Source: CAG-791 sp963657295
GTDB lineage: Bacteria > Bacillota > Clostridia > Lachnospirales > Lachnospiraceae
Assembly (NCBI GenBank): GCA_963657295.1
Contig: CAVKMX010000029.1
Span: 1-20,760, forward strand
DNA: 20,760 bases
Direction of reading: 5' to 3'
The notes beneath the pieces are model-generated. The model saw nothing but the letters and a program-made list of their open reading frames with translations. It searched no databases and had not been told where the DNA came from. This document shows, one piece after another, positions 7,451 to 14,675 of the stretch. Position 1 is the first letter of the stretch; every line of letters starts with the position of its first letter. A program made the position numbers and the translations under genes.

Positions 7451-8629
7451 CTAATGGTGGAACAGACGAATGCCCGTAAAGCACATCACCATGTCATGAC
7501 GATCCGCCGCCGCAATCACGTTGTCATCGCGGACGGATCCGCCCGGCTCCGCCACATATTTCACGCCGCTCTTAAAGGCACGCTCGATGTTGTCGCCGAA
7601 GGGGAAGAACGCATCCGACCCCAGCACCACATCCGTGTTCTGCGACAGCCACGCCTTCTTCTCCTCTGCGGTGAACACCGGCGGCTTCTCGGTGAAGACT
7701 CTCTGCCAGCTCCCCTCCTCCAGAAGGTCCTCGTATTCATCCCCGATGTAGAGATCAATGGCGTTGTCCTTGTCCACGCGCTTCACATCCTCCCGGAAGG
7801 GAAGAGAGAGAACCTTCGGCGACTGGCGAAGCCACCAGTTGTCGGCCTTCTGACCGGCCAGTCTGGTGCAGTGAATGCGGGACTGCTGCCCTGCCCCGAT
7901 GCCGATGGCCTGTCCGCCCTTGACGTAGCAGACGGAATTCGACTGCGTATACTTGAGCGTGATCATGGCGATGGCCAGGTCATCCATCACGGCATCCGGA
8001 AGCTCCTTATTCTTCGTCACAATGTTCCGGAAGAGCTCCCGGTCAATGGTCAGATCGTTGCGTCCCTGCTCAAAGGTGATGCCGAAGACCTGCTTGTGCT
8101 CCACCGGGGCGGGACGGTATTCCGGATCCATCTCCAGGATGCAGTAATTGCCTTTTTTCTTGCTCCTGAGAATCTCCAGTGCCTCCTCATCGTACCCGGG
8201 AGCAATGACGCCGTCGGAAACCTCCCGGTGGATCAGTCTCGCCGTCGCCGCATCGCACGGATCGGAGAGGGAGATAAAATCCCCGAAGGAGCTCATTCTG
8301 TCTGCGCCTCTTGCCCTCGCGTAGGCGCTGGCCAGGGGAGTGAGCTCTCCCATGTCCGCCACCCAGTAGATGGCTGCCTCGATGTCCGACAGCGGCAGGC
8401 CGATCGCTGCTCCTGCAGGAGAGACATGCTTGAAGGATGCCGCGGCCGGCTTCCCGGTCGCTCTCTTCAGCTCAGAGACCAGCTGCCAGCCGTTCAAGGC
8501 ATCCAGGAGATTGATGTATCCCGGGCGGCCGTTTCGCACCGTAACCGGAAGCTCACCGCCGTTCTCCATGTACACTCTGGCCGGCTTCTGATTGGGATTG
8601 CATCCGTATTTCAGTTCCATCGAATTCAT
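7451..8629 (-). CDS. Stand-alone AICAR transformylase (phosphoribosylaminoimidazolecarboxamide formyltransferase)
   Basis: This enzyme formylates AICAR with 10-formyl-tetrahydrofolate, the ninth step of purine synthesis. It corresponds to the C-terminal half of bifunctional PurH; the N-terminal IMP cyclohydrolase domain is absent. The 392 residues start ELKYGCNPNQKPARVY. They include SFKHVSPAGAAIG (catalytic Lys-His pair), SVCYVKGGQAIGIGAGQQSR and the C-terminal SDAFFPFGDNIERA with PGGSVRDD. The reading frame is open to 8731, but that part would overlap the preceding gene. The ATG at 8629 has AAAGGA 7 nt upstream and matches the family start; an ATG at 8620 is a close alternative. The upstream neighbour is the PurO-type cyclohydrolase that completes the pathway. 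Confidence 0.93.
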   Translation of the reverse strand: MNSMELKYGCNPNQKPARVYMENGGELPVTVRNGRPGYINLLDALNGWQLVSELKRATGKPAAASFKHVSPAGAAIGLPLSDIEAAIYWVADMGELTPLASAYARARGADRMSSFGDFISLSDPCDAATARLIHREVSDGVIAPGYDEEALEILRSKKKGNYCILEMDPEYRPAPVEHKQVFGITFEQGRNDLTIDRELFRNIVTKNKELPDAVMDDLAIAMITLKYTQSNSVCYVKGGQAIGIGAGQQSRIHCTRLAGQKADNWWLRQSPKVLSLPFREDVKRVDKDNAIDLYIGDEYEDLLEEGSWQRVFTEKPPVFTAEEKKAWLSQNTDVVLGSDAFFPFGDNIERAFKSGVKYVAEPGGSVRDDNVIAAADRHDMVMCFTGIRLFHH

Positions 8630-8684
8630 GAGGTCATCCTTTCTGACTGTCTGACTGCGCTTCACGCCTGCTCCTTCCGGTGCA

Positions 8685-9404
8685 TCAGACGTTCCGGTTG
8701 ATGATTCTGGTTTCTGTCTCCCCCGATGCAAGGTCGATGAACCGCGTGAACAGCGATACCTTGTTGTCCTCGTTCAGAGCCGCCCAGATGCGGTTCGTGA
8801 ACGCATCGATGCTGCCCGTAAAATCCGCATCGAACTCACAGGAAAGCGGCTCTCCGGCAAAGGAGGGCAAAGGACTCCCGTCATTCTCATAGGTGGAAAG
8901 GAAGCGTCCCCTTCCTGCCTTCGGGTTCTCGTAGGCAAAGGTATAACGGAGCGAGGTCTCCGGATCCCCGGCATCAGTCTTCAGAATGGACATGGCATAA
9001 TTGCAGCACCCCTGCTCAATGTGCAGCACGGCCGAGATCCGCGGCGTGTAGTTGGGTCCGTCCGGCTCGAATTCCCGGCTCCGCAGGGACTGCTCAAAGG
9101 TCAGCTGATGATCCATGCCCTCATAAATGGTGTCCGTCTGATCTCCGTTGCTGACAATCGTCTTGTTCCCAAGAACCCGCACCGGCGCATAAATGATGAG
9201 GCTCGGATCCTCCATTCTGGCAGGATCAAAGGCCTGCGTGCGGATCCCGTCTCCCTCTGTTACAAACACGCGGTTCCGGCTGTTCTCGCTGCGGCCCATG
9301 ATGAAATAGGCGATCACGGCCTTTCGTCCGTCCATGGACTTCCCAACCAGAATCCCCCGTCCGGGATAACTGCGTTCTCTCAATCTCTCTTCCAGATTCG
9401 TCAT
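8685..9404 (-). CDS. IMP cyclohydrolase, PurO-like family
   Basis: The predicted role is closure of FAICAR to IMP, the last step of de novo purine synthesis. The 239-residue protein has the family signature near its N-terminus: YPGRGILVGKSMDGRKAVI followed by YFIMGRSENSRNRVFV. Later conserved parts are IYEGMDHQLTFEQSLRSRE, EPDGPNYTPRISA and the C-terminal INRNV. This family is unrelated to the PurH N-terminal domain. The ATG at 9404 has an AGGAAGG site about 9-10 nt upstream and matches the family N-terminus. An ATG at 9500 forming an ATGA overlap with the preceding gene would add 32 residues and cannot be excluded. Pairing with a stand-alone transformylase 55 bp downstream strongly supports the function. 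Confidence 0.88.
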   Translation of the reverse strand: MTNLEERLRERSYPGRGILVGKSMDGRKAVIAYFIMGRSENSRNRVFVTEGDGIRTQAFDPARMEDPSLIIYAPVRVLGNKTIVSNGDQTDTIYEGMDHQLTFEQSLRSREFEPDGPNYTPRISAVLHIEQGCCNYAMSILKTDAGDPETSLRYTFAYENPKAGRGRFLSTYENDGSPLPSFAGEPLSCEFDADFTGSIDAFTNRIWAALNEDNKVSLFTRFIDLASGETETRIINRNV

Positions 9405-9496
9405 GCTGTCCGCCCTTCCTGTGCCTGCATCTGCATCCCTGCCTATGCGCTGCCTGTCCTCTTCGTAAACGATTCCGCGCCGTCTCCGCGCATCAG

Positions 9497-10456
9497 TCAT
9501 TTCATTCTACTCTGAAGCGGAATCTGCCGCAACGTCAATTCCCAGCGGCTCTCGATGCGGAGCCTCTCTCCCGTAAAGGGCTGGCGGCAGTCCACCGATA
9601 CCGCATGTAAGAGTGCATGGCCATCGCCGTAGGCCATGGATTTGACGTGATCACCGTTCTCCTCTGCCCCCGGGCCGTACAGCGTATCCCCCACAAGGGG
9701 GTGCCCCGCCTCCGCCAGATGGACACGGATCTGATGCGTGCGCCCCGTATCAATGCGGCAGCGCAGGAGAGAGCGCCCGGCTGCAGGATCCTCTCCCACG
9801 ACCTCGTAGTGTGTGACGGCGCGAAGACCGGTTCCCCTTCGGCAGGTGCGCATCTTCATCAGAACTCCCGGCACCTTCTCCATATCCTCGTCCAGCGTCC
9901 CGCTCCTGCATCCTTCCGGGAACAGCCCCTCGCAGACTGCCTCATAGGTGCGGACGAAGCCGCCCTCCTGCCGCTGCCTCTGGAGCCTTGCCGCCGCCGC
10001 ACGGTTTCGGGCGAACACAAGGACGCCCGAGGTTTCCTTATCCAGCCGTCCGATGATCCGAAGCCCTGAGGTCGCATCCTGCAGATATGCGGTCAGATAA
10101 TTGGCAATCGTATCCGTGTAATGGCCCGGGCAGGGGTGCACCACCTCTCCCGCCAGCTTGTCCACGGCGATGAGATCCTCGTCCATATACAGGAGCCGCA
10201 CCGTTCCCGGGACGGGGATCAGCTTCGTTGCATCGGCATCCTCCGGCAGCCGGATCTGCAGCGTCTGCCCCGGCTGCATCCGCTCCGTCACACGGATGGG
10301 CCTTCCGTCGCAGGTGATCCCGCGGTCAAGGAATTTCGCCCCGCTGATTTCATGCCCGGTTACGCGGACGCACTCCTTCAGCACCAGATTAACCAGGCCG
10401 CCTGCGGTCCGTTCCAGATCCTCCTCCCGCAGCACATAGCGCAATGTCTTCTCCAC
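9497..10456 (-). CDS. RluA-family RNA pseudouridine synthase
   Basis: The predicted role is isomerisation of uridine to pseudouridine in rRNA or tRNA; the site cannot be assigned from sequence. About 319 residues: an S4-like RNA-binding part (GAKFLDRGITCDGRPIRV, roughly 39-58), then the catalytic domain with IIGRLDKETSGVLVFA, where D139 is the catalytic aspartate. It continues with CRIDTGRTHQIRVHLAEAG and HPLVGDTLYG, both typical of the family. The start is uncertain. The frame is open to a GTG at 10555, which would overlap the upstream gene by 68 bp. I prefer the GTG at 10456, which lies 31 bp after that gene and gives an N-terminus of family type (EKTLRYVLREEDL). Its ribosome-binding site is only moderate. 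Confidence 0.88.
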   Translation of the reverse strand: MEKTLRYVLREEDLERTAGGLVNLVLKECVRVTGHEISGAKFLDRGITCDGRPIRVTERMQPGQTLQIRLPEDADATKLIPVPGTVRLLYMDEDLIAVDKLAGEVVHPCPGHYTDTIANYLTAYLQDATSGLRIIGRLDKETSGVLVFARNRAAAARLQRQRQEGGFVRTYEAVCEGLFPEGCRSGTLDEDMEKVPGVLMKMRTCRRGTGLRAVTHYEVVGEDPAAGRSLLRCRIDTGRTHQIRVHLAEAGHPLVGDTLYGPGAEENGDHVKSMAYGDGHALLHAVSVDCRQPFTGERLRIESRWELTLRQIPLQSRMK

Positions 10457-10487
10457 AGTCTCTTCCGTCCGCTCCTGCGGCAGCTCT

Positions 10488-11006
10488 TCACCGAAGAGCT
10501 GCGGTCCCCGCCACAATCTGCATGACCATATCCTCCAGCGCATGTCCCCTCTCACTGAAGGTCAGGTCCGCATATTTCTCATAAAGCGGCAGCCTCTCCC
10601 GGTAGAGATCCTCGATGGTCTGCCCCTCCCGCAGCGTCACGCCGCGGTTCCTGGCATCATGGAGGCGCTCGCTGAGCATATCATAATCAATCTCCAGATA
10701 AATGATTCTGCCGAGCCTTTGCAGATGCTCCATGGCCTTTTCCTCGTAGATGATGCTGCCGCCCGGCGCAATGACGGTGTGCCGGCACTCCAGGGACAGC
10801 GCCGTCTCCTCCTCCAGCGCAAGGAACCCGTCAACCCCCAGCCTGTCCATGAGCTGGCGCAGCTTTTTCCCGGTCTTCTTCTGCATCACAAGGTCTATGT
10901 CGATGAAATCGTAGCCCAGTGCCTTGGCCAGGATGATGCCGACCGTGCTCTTGCCCGAGGTCGGCATACCGATGAGGATAAGATTGTCGCCGCATTCTCT
11001 TTGCAT
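10488..11006 (-). CDS. Shikimate-kinase-like P-loop kinase
   Basis: A 172-residue small-molecule kinase of the shikimate kinase fold. It has Walker A GMPTSGKST (13-21), the acidic DID at 36-38, a GGS at 82-84 in place of the usual GGG, and a lid region ending in RERLPLYEKYADLTF. Canonical shikimate kinases carry FRxxE, whose arginine binds shikimate; here the matching stretch is FLALE (61-65), so that arginine is missing. The substrate is therefore uncertain, and automatic annotation as AroK should be treated with care. The ATG at 11006 gives the usual family length, but its Shine-Dalgarno is far away. A TTG at 11024 with GGAAGGA at good spacing is a real alternative start. Confidence 0.8.
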   Translation of the reverse strand: MQRECGDNLILIGMPTSGKSTVGIILAKALGYDFIDIDLVMQKKTGKKLRQLMDRLGVDGFLALEEETALSLECRHTVIAPGGSIIYEEKAMEHLQRLGRIIYLEIDYDMLSERLHDARNRGVTLREGQTIEDLYRERLPLYEKYADLTFSERGHALEDMVMQIVAGTAALR

Positions 11007-11037
11007 CCTGTTTCCGTTCTCCAATTCTATCCTTCCC

Positions 11038-11056
11038 GCCGCAGCACATCTGCGGC
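11038..11056 (-). other. Hairpin upstream of the aroK-like gene
   Basis: Perfect 7-bp arms GCCGCAG and CTGCGGC with a 5-nt loop lie in the 70-bp gap between ribF and the aroK-like gene. There is no T-run, so it is not a typical terminator. The arm sequence recurs in the infB-rbfA hairpin. Confidence 0.5.
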
Positions 11057-11076
11057 CACGAGGGTGCGTTTCCCTG

Positions 11077-12039
11077 TCAGCTCTCCATGCACGGAGCACT
11101 CTTTCCGCTGTCTTCCTGGGCTGCCGACAGCCCGTGGAACTCCAGGCCGGCCTGCAGGTCGCGTTCCATGGTCTGCTGCAGCTCTTCCATTCCGCTGAAT
11201 TTCCGTTCCTTCCGCCGATAAGACAGGAGCGAGGTGGTGATCACTCGCCCGTAGAGATCTCCCGTATACCCGTACAGATGCGTTTCCACCGTCACCGCAC
11301 CGGCGCAGGACACCGTCGGCTTGCAGCCGATGTTGGTCATGCCGGGATATTCTCTGCCGTCCACGCGCACCGTCGAATAATAGACGCCCCGGGGCGGCAG
11401 CAGCTTGTCGGATTCGGGAATCTGGTTCACGGTGGGAATTCCGATGGTTCTGCCCACTGCATTGCCGTGGAGAACGGTCCCCAGAACCTGATAGGGTTCG
11501 CCGAGGCAGTCCGCCGCTTCCTCCATGCGTCCCTCCCGCACCAGATTCCGGATCAGGGTCGAGCTGATGTCCTGTCCCTTATATTCCACCTTGCCGATCT
11601 CTTTTGTGACAAAGCCGCACTTCGGCGCCATCCTCCGCAGCAGGGCAAAGTCCCCGCGTCCCTGGTCCCCGTAGGAGAGGTCCGGTCCCGCCGCCACCAG
11701 TCCTGCGTGGAGCCTTCCCTGCAGAATCTCCGTCACAAAGCGTTCCGGCTCCATGGAGGCCATATCCCGGCCGAAGGGCAGCTCGATCAGCAGCTCCACG
11801 CCCGCGCGGTCAAAGGCCCTTCGCTTCTCCTCTCTTGTCGTGAGGACTCCGCCGTCCAGCCTCCCGAAGAACACCTCCGGCAGCGGATCAAAGGTCACAA
11901 CGCAGGGAACCCGTCCGTCATCCTGCAGAATTTCTTCCAGTATTCTGCGGTGTCCGCGGTGCAGCCCGTCGAACTTGCCGATGGTGACCGCTGTTTTTAC
12001 CGTCGTATGAAATTGAGATAAATCCGTTATGATCTGCAT
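11077..12039 (-). CDS. ribF: Bifunctional riboflavin kinase / FAD synthetase
   Basis: RibF phosphorylates riboflavin to FMN and adenylates FMN to FAD. At 320 residues it has the full two-domain layout. The N-terminal FMN adenylyltransferase domain has the nucleotidyltransferase motif GKFDGLHRGH (21-30) and the ISSTLIRNLV segment (158-167). The C-terminal riboflavin kinase domain has GRTIGIPTVN (196-205), with the PTxN metal/nucleotide motif, MTNIGCKPTVS, and VETHLY with catalytic E252. The ATG overlaps the end of truB by 13 bp. Adjacent truB-ribF is standard in Bacillota and many other bacteria. Confidence 0.97.
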   Translation of the reverse strand: MQIITDLSQFHTTVKTAVTIGKFDGLHRGHRRILEEILQDDGRVPCVVTFDPLPEVFFGRLDGGVLTTREEKRRAFDRAGVELLIELPFGRDMASMEPERFVTEILQGRLHAGLVAAGPDLSYGDQGRGDFALLRRMAPKCGFVTKEIGKVEYKGQDISSTLIRNLVREGRMEEAADCLGEPYQVLGTVLHGNAVGRTIGIPTVNQIPESDKLLPPRGVYYSTVRVDGREYPGMTNIGCKPTVSCAGAVTVETHLYGYTGDLYGRVITTSLLSYRRKERKFSGMEELQQTMERDLQAGLEFHGLSAAQEDSGKSAPCMES

Positions 12040-13082
12040 GGATGCCTGTCGTTTCCCCTGGAGTCTGTGTCATGGAACATCTTCGTCGGAAGAATCCTGC
12101 GCCGGTCCTCCTCATAGTGGTAGAGGGCGTAAAAATTCCCCTTCTCATCATAGATCCGTATCCGTTCTTCGTGCGGCAGGACCCCTTCTGCCGTGTTGTC
12201 TCCCGAAAGCGCATTGCCGTTCCGCAGATATTTCATGTCTCTTTCCAGAACGTGCAGTGCCGGTGCCCCAGCGAAAAAGGAATCCACCGGGATCAGTCTT
12301 TTTTCCACGGCAGAGAATCCCTCCCTTCGGATGCTCTCCTCCAGCTCGGAAAGCCGCACGGCCCGGTCCAGCGTAAAATCTCCGACCCTGGTCCGCAGAA
12401 GGTGGTCCATCGCCCCTCCGACGCCAAGCTCCGCACCGATGTCCTCGCAGAGCGTGCGGATATAGGTTCCCTTGGAGCAGACGACCCGCAGCATGACATA
12501 GGGCAGAGCAATGCTCTGCACCTCCAGTTCACGGATGAAAATCTCTCTTGGCTGCCGCTCTACGGTCTGTCCCTCTCTTGCAAGCTCATAGAGGCGTTTC
12601 CCGTTGGACCATACCGCAGAATACATCGGCGGGATCTGGCGGATCCTGCCGGTGAACCGCTCCGCCGCCGCCAGAATTCTCCTCCTTGCCTGCGCCTCGG
12701 CCTCCTCCCGCGTCAGACTGCCGTCCTGCTCCGGCTCCTCCCCGTCCGCCGCTGTGCTCCGGCAAAGCCGCCGCAGGAGCTCCTCCTCCGGGATCTGCGA
12801 GAGAATCCTTCCCGTCATGTCCTGGGTGTCGGTTGTAATGCCCAGCCGCAGCCTGGCCACGTATTCCTTGTCCCTGTCCGCGATGAGCTCCGCCACCTTT
12901 GTGGCATTTCCAAGGCACACCGGCAGAACACCCTCCGCCATGGGATCCAGTGTCCCGGTGTGTCCGATGCGGCGCATATGCACGATGCCGCGGAGCCTGG
13001 CCACCGCATCACTCGATGTATAATTCTGCTCCTTGTTGATCACCAGCATGCCGCAGAAATGATTCTCCACCCGTGCCGCCAT
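12027..13082 (-). CDS. truB: tRNA pseudouridine(55) synthase
   Basis: TruB makes pseudouridine 55 in the T-loop of tRNAs. The 351-residue protein shows the N-terminal core with INKEQNYTSSDAVARLRG and the catalytic GTLDPMAEGVLPVCLG containing D46. QIPPMYSAVWSNGKRLYELAREG follows, then the RTLCEDIGAELGVGGAM segment and a C-terminal PUA-like part. About 30-40 extra residues rich in Glu, Ala and Arg lie between roughly 100 and 140, before the FTGRIRQIPPMYS segment, and make the protein longer than usual. The ATG at 13082 has AGAGG 5 nt upstream; an internal ATG at 13049 would give a more compact N-terminus. It overlaps ribF by 13 bp. Confidence 0.96.
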   Translation of the reverse strand: MAARVENHFCGMLVINKEQNYTSSDAVARLRGIVHMRRIGHTGTLDPMAEGVLPVCLGNATKVAELIADRDKEYVARLRLGITTDTQDMTGRILSQIPEEELLRRLCRSTAADGEEPEQDGSLTREEAEAQARRRILAAAERFTGRIRQIPPMYSAVWSNGKRLYELAREGQTVERQPREIFIRELEVQSIALPYVMLRVVCSKGTYIRTLCEDIGAELGVGGAMDHLLRTRVGDFTLDRAVRLSELEESIRREGFSAVEKRLIPVDSFFAGAPALHVLERDMKYLRNGNALSGDNTAEGVLPHEERIRIYDEKGNFYALYHYEEDRRRILPTKMFHDTDSRGNDRHPCRS

Positions 13083-13152
13083 TCTGTCCTCTCTGTGTCG
13101 TACCTGTCACTGCCATCCCCGCAGGGAAATTCTCCGATGTGCCCCTCTGCCG

Positions 13153-14124
13153 TCAGTTCTCCAGCACACCGTTTGCCTTCAGCTGCTCCTCGATCAGGGG
13201 CGAGAGGCTGTTCACAATGTCGTGATAGGTGCCGTTGCTGGTAAAGCCCGCTGCCCGGTCATGGCCGCCGCCGCCGTAAAGCGCGGCCAGCTTCGCAACA
13301 TCGACCTCGCCGGTGGAGCGCAGACTCACCTTGTACGACATGGGCTCGATGGCATACATGAAGATGGCACAGCACACGCCCTCGGTGTGTACCAGCTCCG
13401 AGGCAATTCCCTCCATATCCTTGCTGGTTGCCCGGTAGAACCGCATGGTCTGCCGGTCAATCCTGCTGACGATGCAGCGGCCGTCCAGAAACCGCACGCT
13501 CTCCAGGAGGGCACGGCCGAAGATCTGCTGCTGAACGTATGTTTTCTCGTAGAACACCTCGCGGACAATCGCCGAGAAGTCAAAGCCGTAGGTGATCAGC
13601 CTTCCCGCAATCTCCATGGTCCTGCGGCTGGTGTTGGCATAGGCGAAGACACCGGTATCCGTCACCATTCCGACGTACAGATTCTGTGCCACCTCCGCAT
13701 CAACCCTCTCCTCTTCCATCGTAAGATAGGCCAGCTCGCAGGTGCTGCTGGCATCCGGAACGATGAGGTTGACATCTCCGCAGCCTTTGCTGGTCTTGTG
13801 ATGGTCAATGTTGATCCGCTTCCGCGCCTTCATGAAAAGATCCAGCGCATCTCCCAGACGTTCCTTCTCGCAGTCAAGGCAGAGGAACGCATCGTAATGC
13901 CCGACCTCCGTTTTGCAGCTGTGCCGGATCTTCTCCGCGCCCTTGATGCAGTGTCCCAGACTTTCCGGAAAATCATCCAGAAAAACATCGACCCGGACCT
14001 GCGGCAGTGCCTTTTCCAGATACAGCGCCAGCCCCATGCAGGAGCCGACACAGTCTCCGTCCGGATTGATATGACCGCTGATGCCGATGGTCCGGCACCC
14101 CCTCACCTCTTCCAGAATGTTCAT
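13153..14124 (-). CDS. nrnA: DHH-family bifunctional oligoribonuclease / pAp phosphatase
   Basis: NrnA degrades very short RNA oligomers and dephosphorylates 3'-phosphoadenosine 5'-phosphate. The 323 residues carry the DHH phosphoesterase motifs: GHINPDGDC (H18, D22, D24), LCLDCEKE with D84, and NIDHHKTS with DHH at 107-109. MVTDTGVFAYANTSRRT forms the fourth acidic motif. The C-terminal DHHA1 domain ends with the substrate-binding GGGGHDRAAGF near 286-296. The start forms an ATGA overlap with the rbfA stop codon, implying translational coupling. The position between rbfA and truB is conserved in Bacillota. Confidence 0.96.
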   Translation of the reverse strand: MNILEEVRGCRTIGISGHINPDGDCVGSCMGLALYLEKALPQVRVDVFLDDFPESLGHCIKGAEKIRHSCKTEVGHYDAFLCLDCEKERLGDALDLFMKARKRINIDHHKTSKGCGDVNLIVPDASSTCELAYLTMEEERVDAEVAQNLYVGMVTDTGVFAYANTSRRTMEIAGRLITYGFDFSAIVREVFYEKTYVQQQIFGRALLESVRFLDGRCIVSRIDRQTMRFYRATSKDMEGIASELVHTEGVCCAIFMYAIEPMSYKVSLRSTGEVDVAKLAALYGGGGHDRAAGFTSNGTYHDIVNSLSPLIEEQLKANGVLEN

Positions 14125-14561
14125 TCCTCTGCACCCTCTCTCTCATCCGCATAGGCGCTGGTATCGTTGATGTCGATCCCGCGGGCCCGGCGTTCCCGCT
14201 CCGCCGCCTCATCCTGCGCCTTGATTTCGTCGATGCGATGTCCCATTTCCACGCCGTAGGCAATGGAATCATCCTGAATGAAATGCAGCTCCGGCGTATT
14301 GCGCAGATTGACCCGATGCGCCAGCTCTGCGCGGATGAAGCCGGAGGCTCTCTGCAGCCCCTTCATGGTCTGCAGCTTCTCCTCTTCACTTCCCAGAACA
14401 GAAATCCAGACCTTGCAGTTCTTCAGATCCGGTGCCACCTCCGCCTCGATGACGGAGGTCATGGGCGAAATCCGCGGATCCTTGACATCCCGGATGATGC
14501 CTGCAAGGCTCTTGCGGACTTCATCGTTGATTCTTCTGTTCTTCACACTGTTCTTTCTCAA
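14121..14561 (-). CDS. rbfA: 30S ribosome-binding factor A
   Basis: RbfA is a KH-like protein that binds the 30S subunit and assists late 16S rRNA maturation. With the chosen start it has 146 residues. Conserved parts are RKNSVKNRRINDEVRKSLAGII, VKDPRISPMTSVIEAEVAPDL and NLRNTPELHFIQDDSIAYG; the last 30 residues are a charged tail. The start is TTG at 14561, preceded at 6-nt spacing by a very strong GGAGGAGG (14568-14575), and it restores the family N-terminus. The frame stays open further upstream to 14651, but that part would run through a long hairpin and has no family similarity. A rare start codon with a strong ribosome site suggests tuned translation. Confidence 0.95.
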   Translation of the reverse strand: MRKNSVKNRRINDEVRKSLAGIIRDVKDPRISPMTSVIEAEVAPDLKNCKVWISVLGSEEEKLQTMKGLQRASGFIRAELAHRVNLRNTPELHFIQDDSIAYGVEMGHRIDEIKAQDEAAERERRARGIDINDTSAYADEREGAEE

Positions 14562-14567
14562 TGCAAG

Positions 14568-14575
14568 CCTCCTCC
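14568..14575 (-). promoter_or_regulatory. Strong ribosome-binding site fixing a TTG start for rbfA
   Basis: GGAGGAGG on the minus strand lies 6 nt before the TTG at 14561. It decides the start of rbfA over the longer open frame and lies only 8 nt downstream of the large hairpin at 14584-14628. Confidence 0.85.
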
Positions 14576-14583
14576 GACGGACG

Positions 14584-14628
14584 GCAAGGCCGCAGCGCGC
14601 TGCCGAATGCAGTGCTCTGCGGCCTTGC
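14584..14628 (-). other. Long hairpin between infB and rbfA
   Basis: Perfect 12-bp outer arms GCAAGGCCGCAG and CTGCGGCCTTGC (14584-14595 with 14617-14628) continue, after one mismatch, into a 7-position inner stem with a 5-nt loop. About 18 of 20 positions are paired on the minus strand. No T-run follows on either strand, so it is unlikely to be a simple terminator. It sits directly upstream of the rbfA ribosome-binding site and may be an mRNA processing, stability or translation-control element. Confidence 0.75.
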
Positions 14629-14675
14629 GGAATCTGCATCAGCAGACACATATCGTCCCGTAATGCTCTCTGGCT

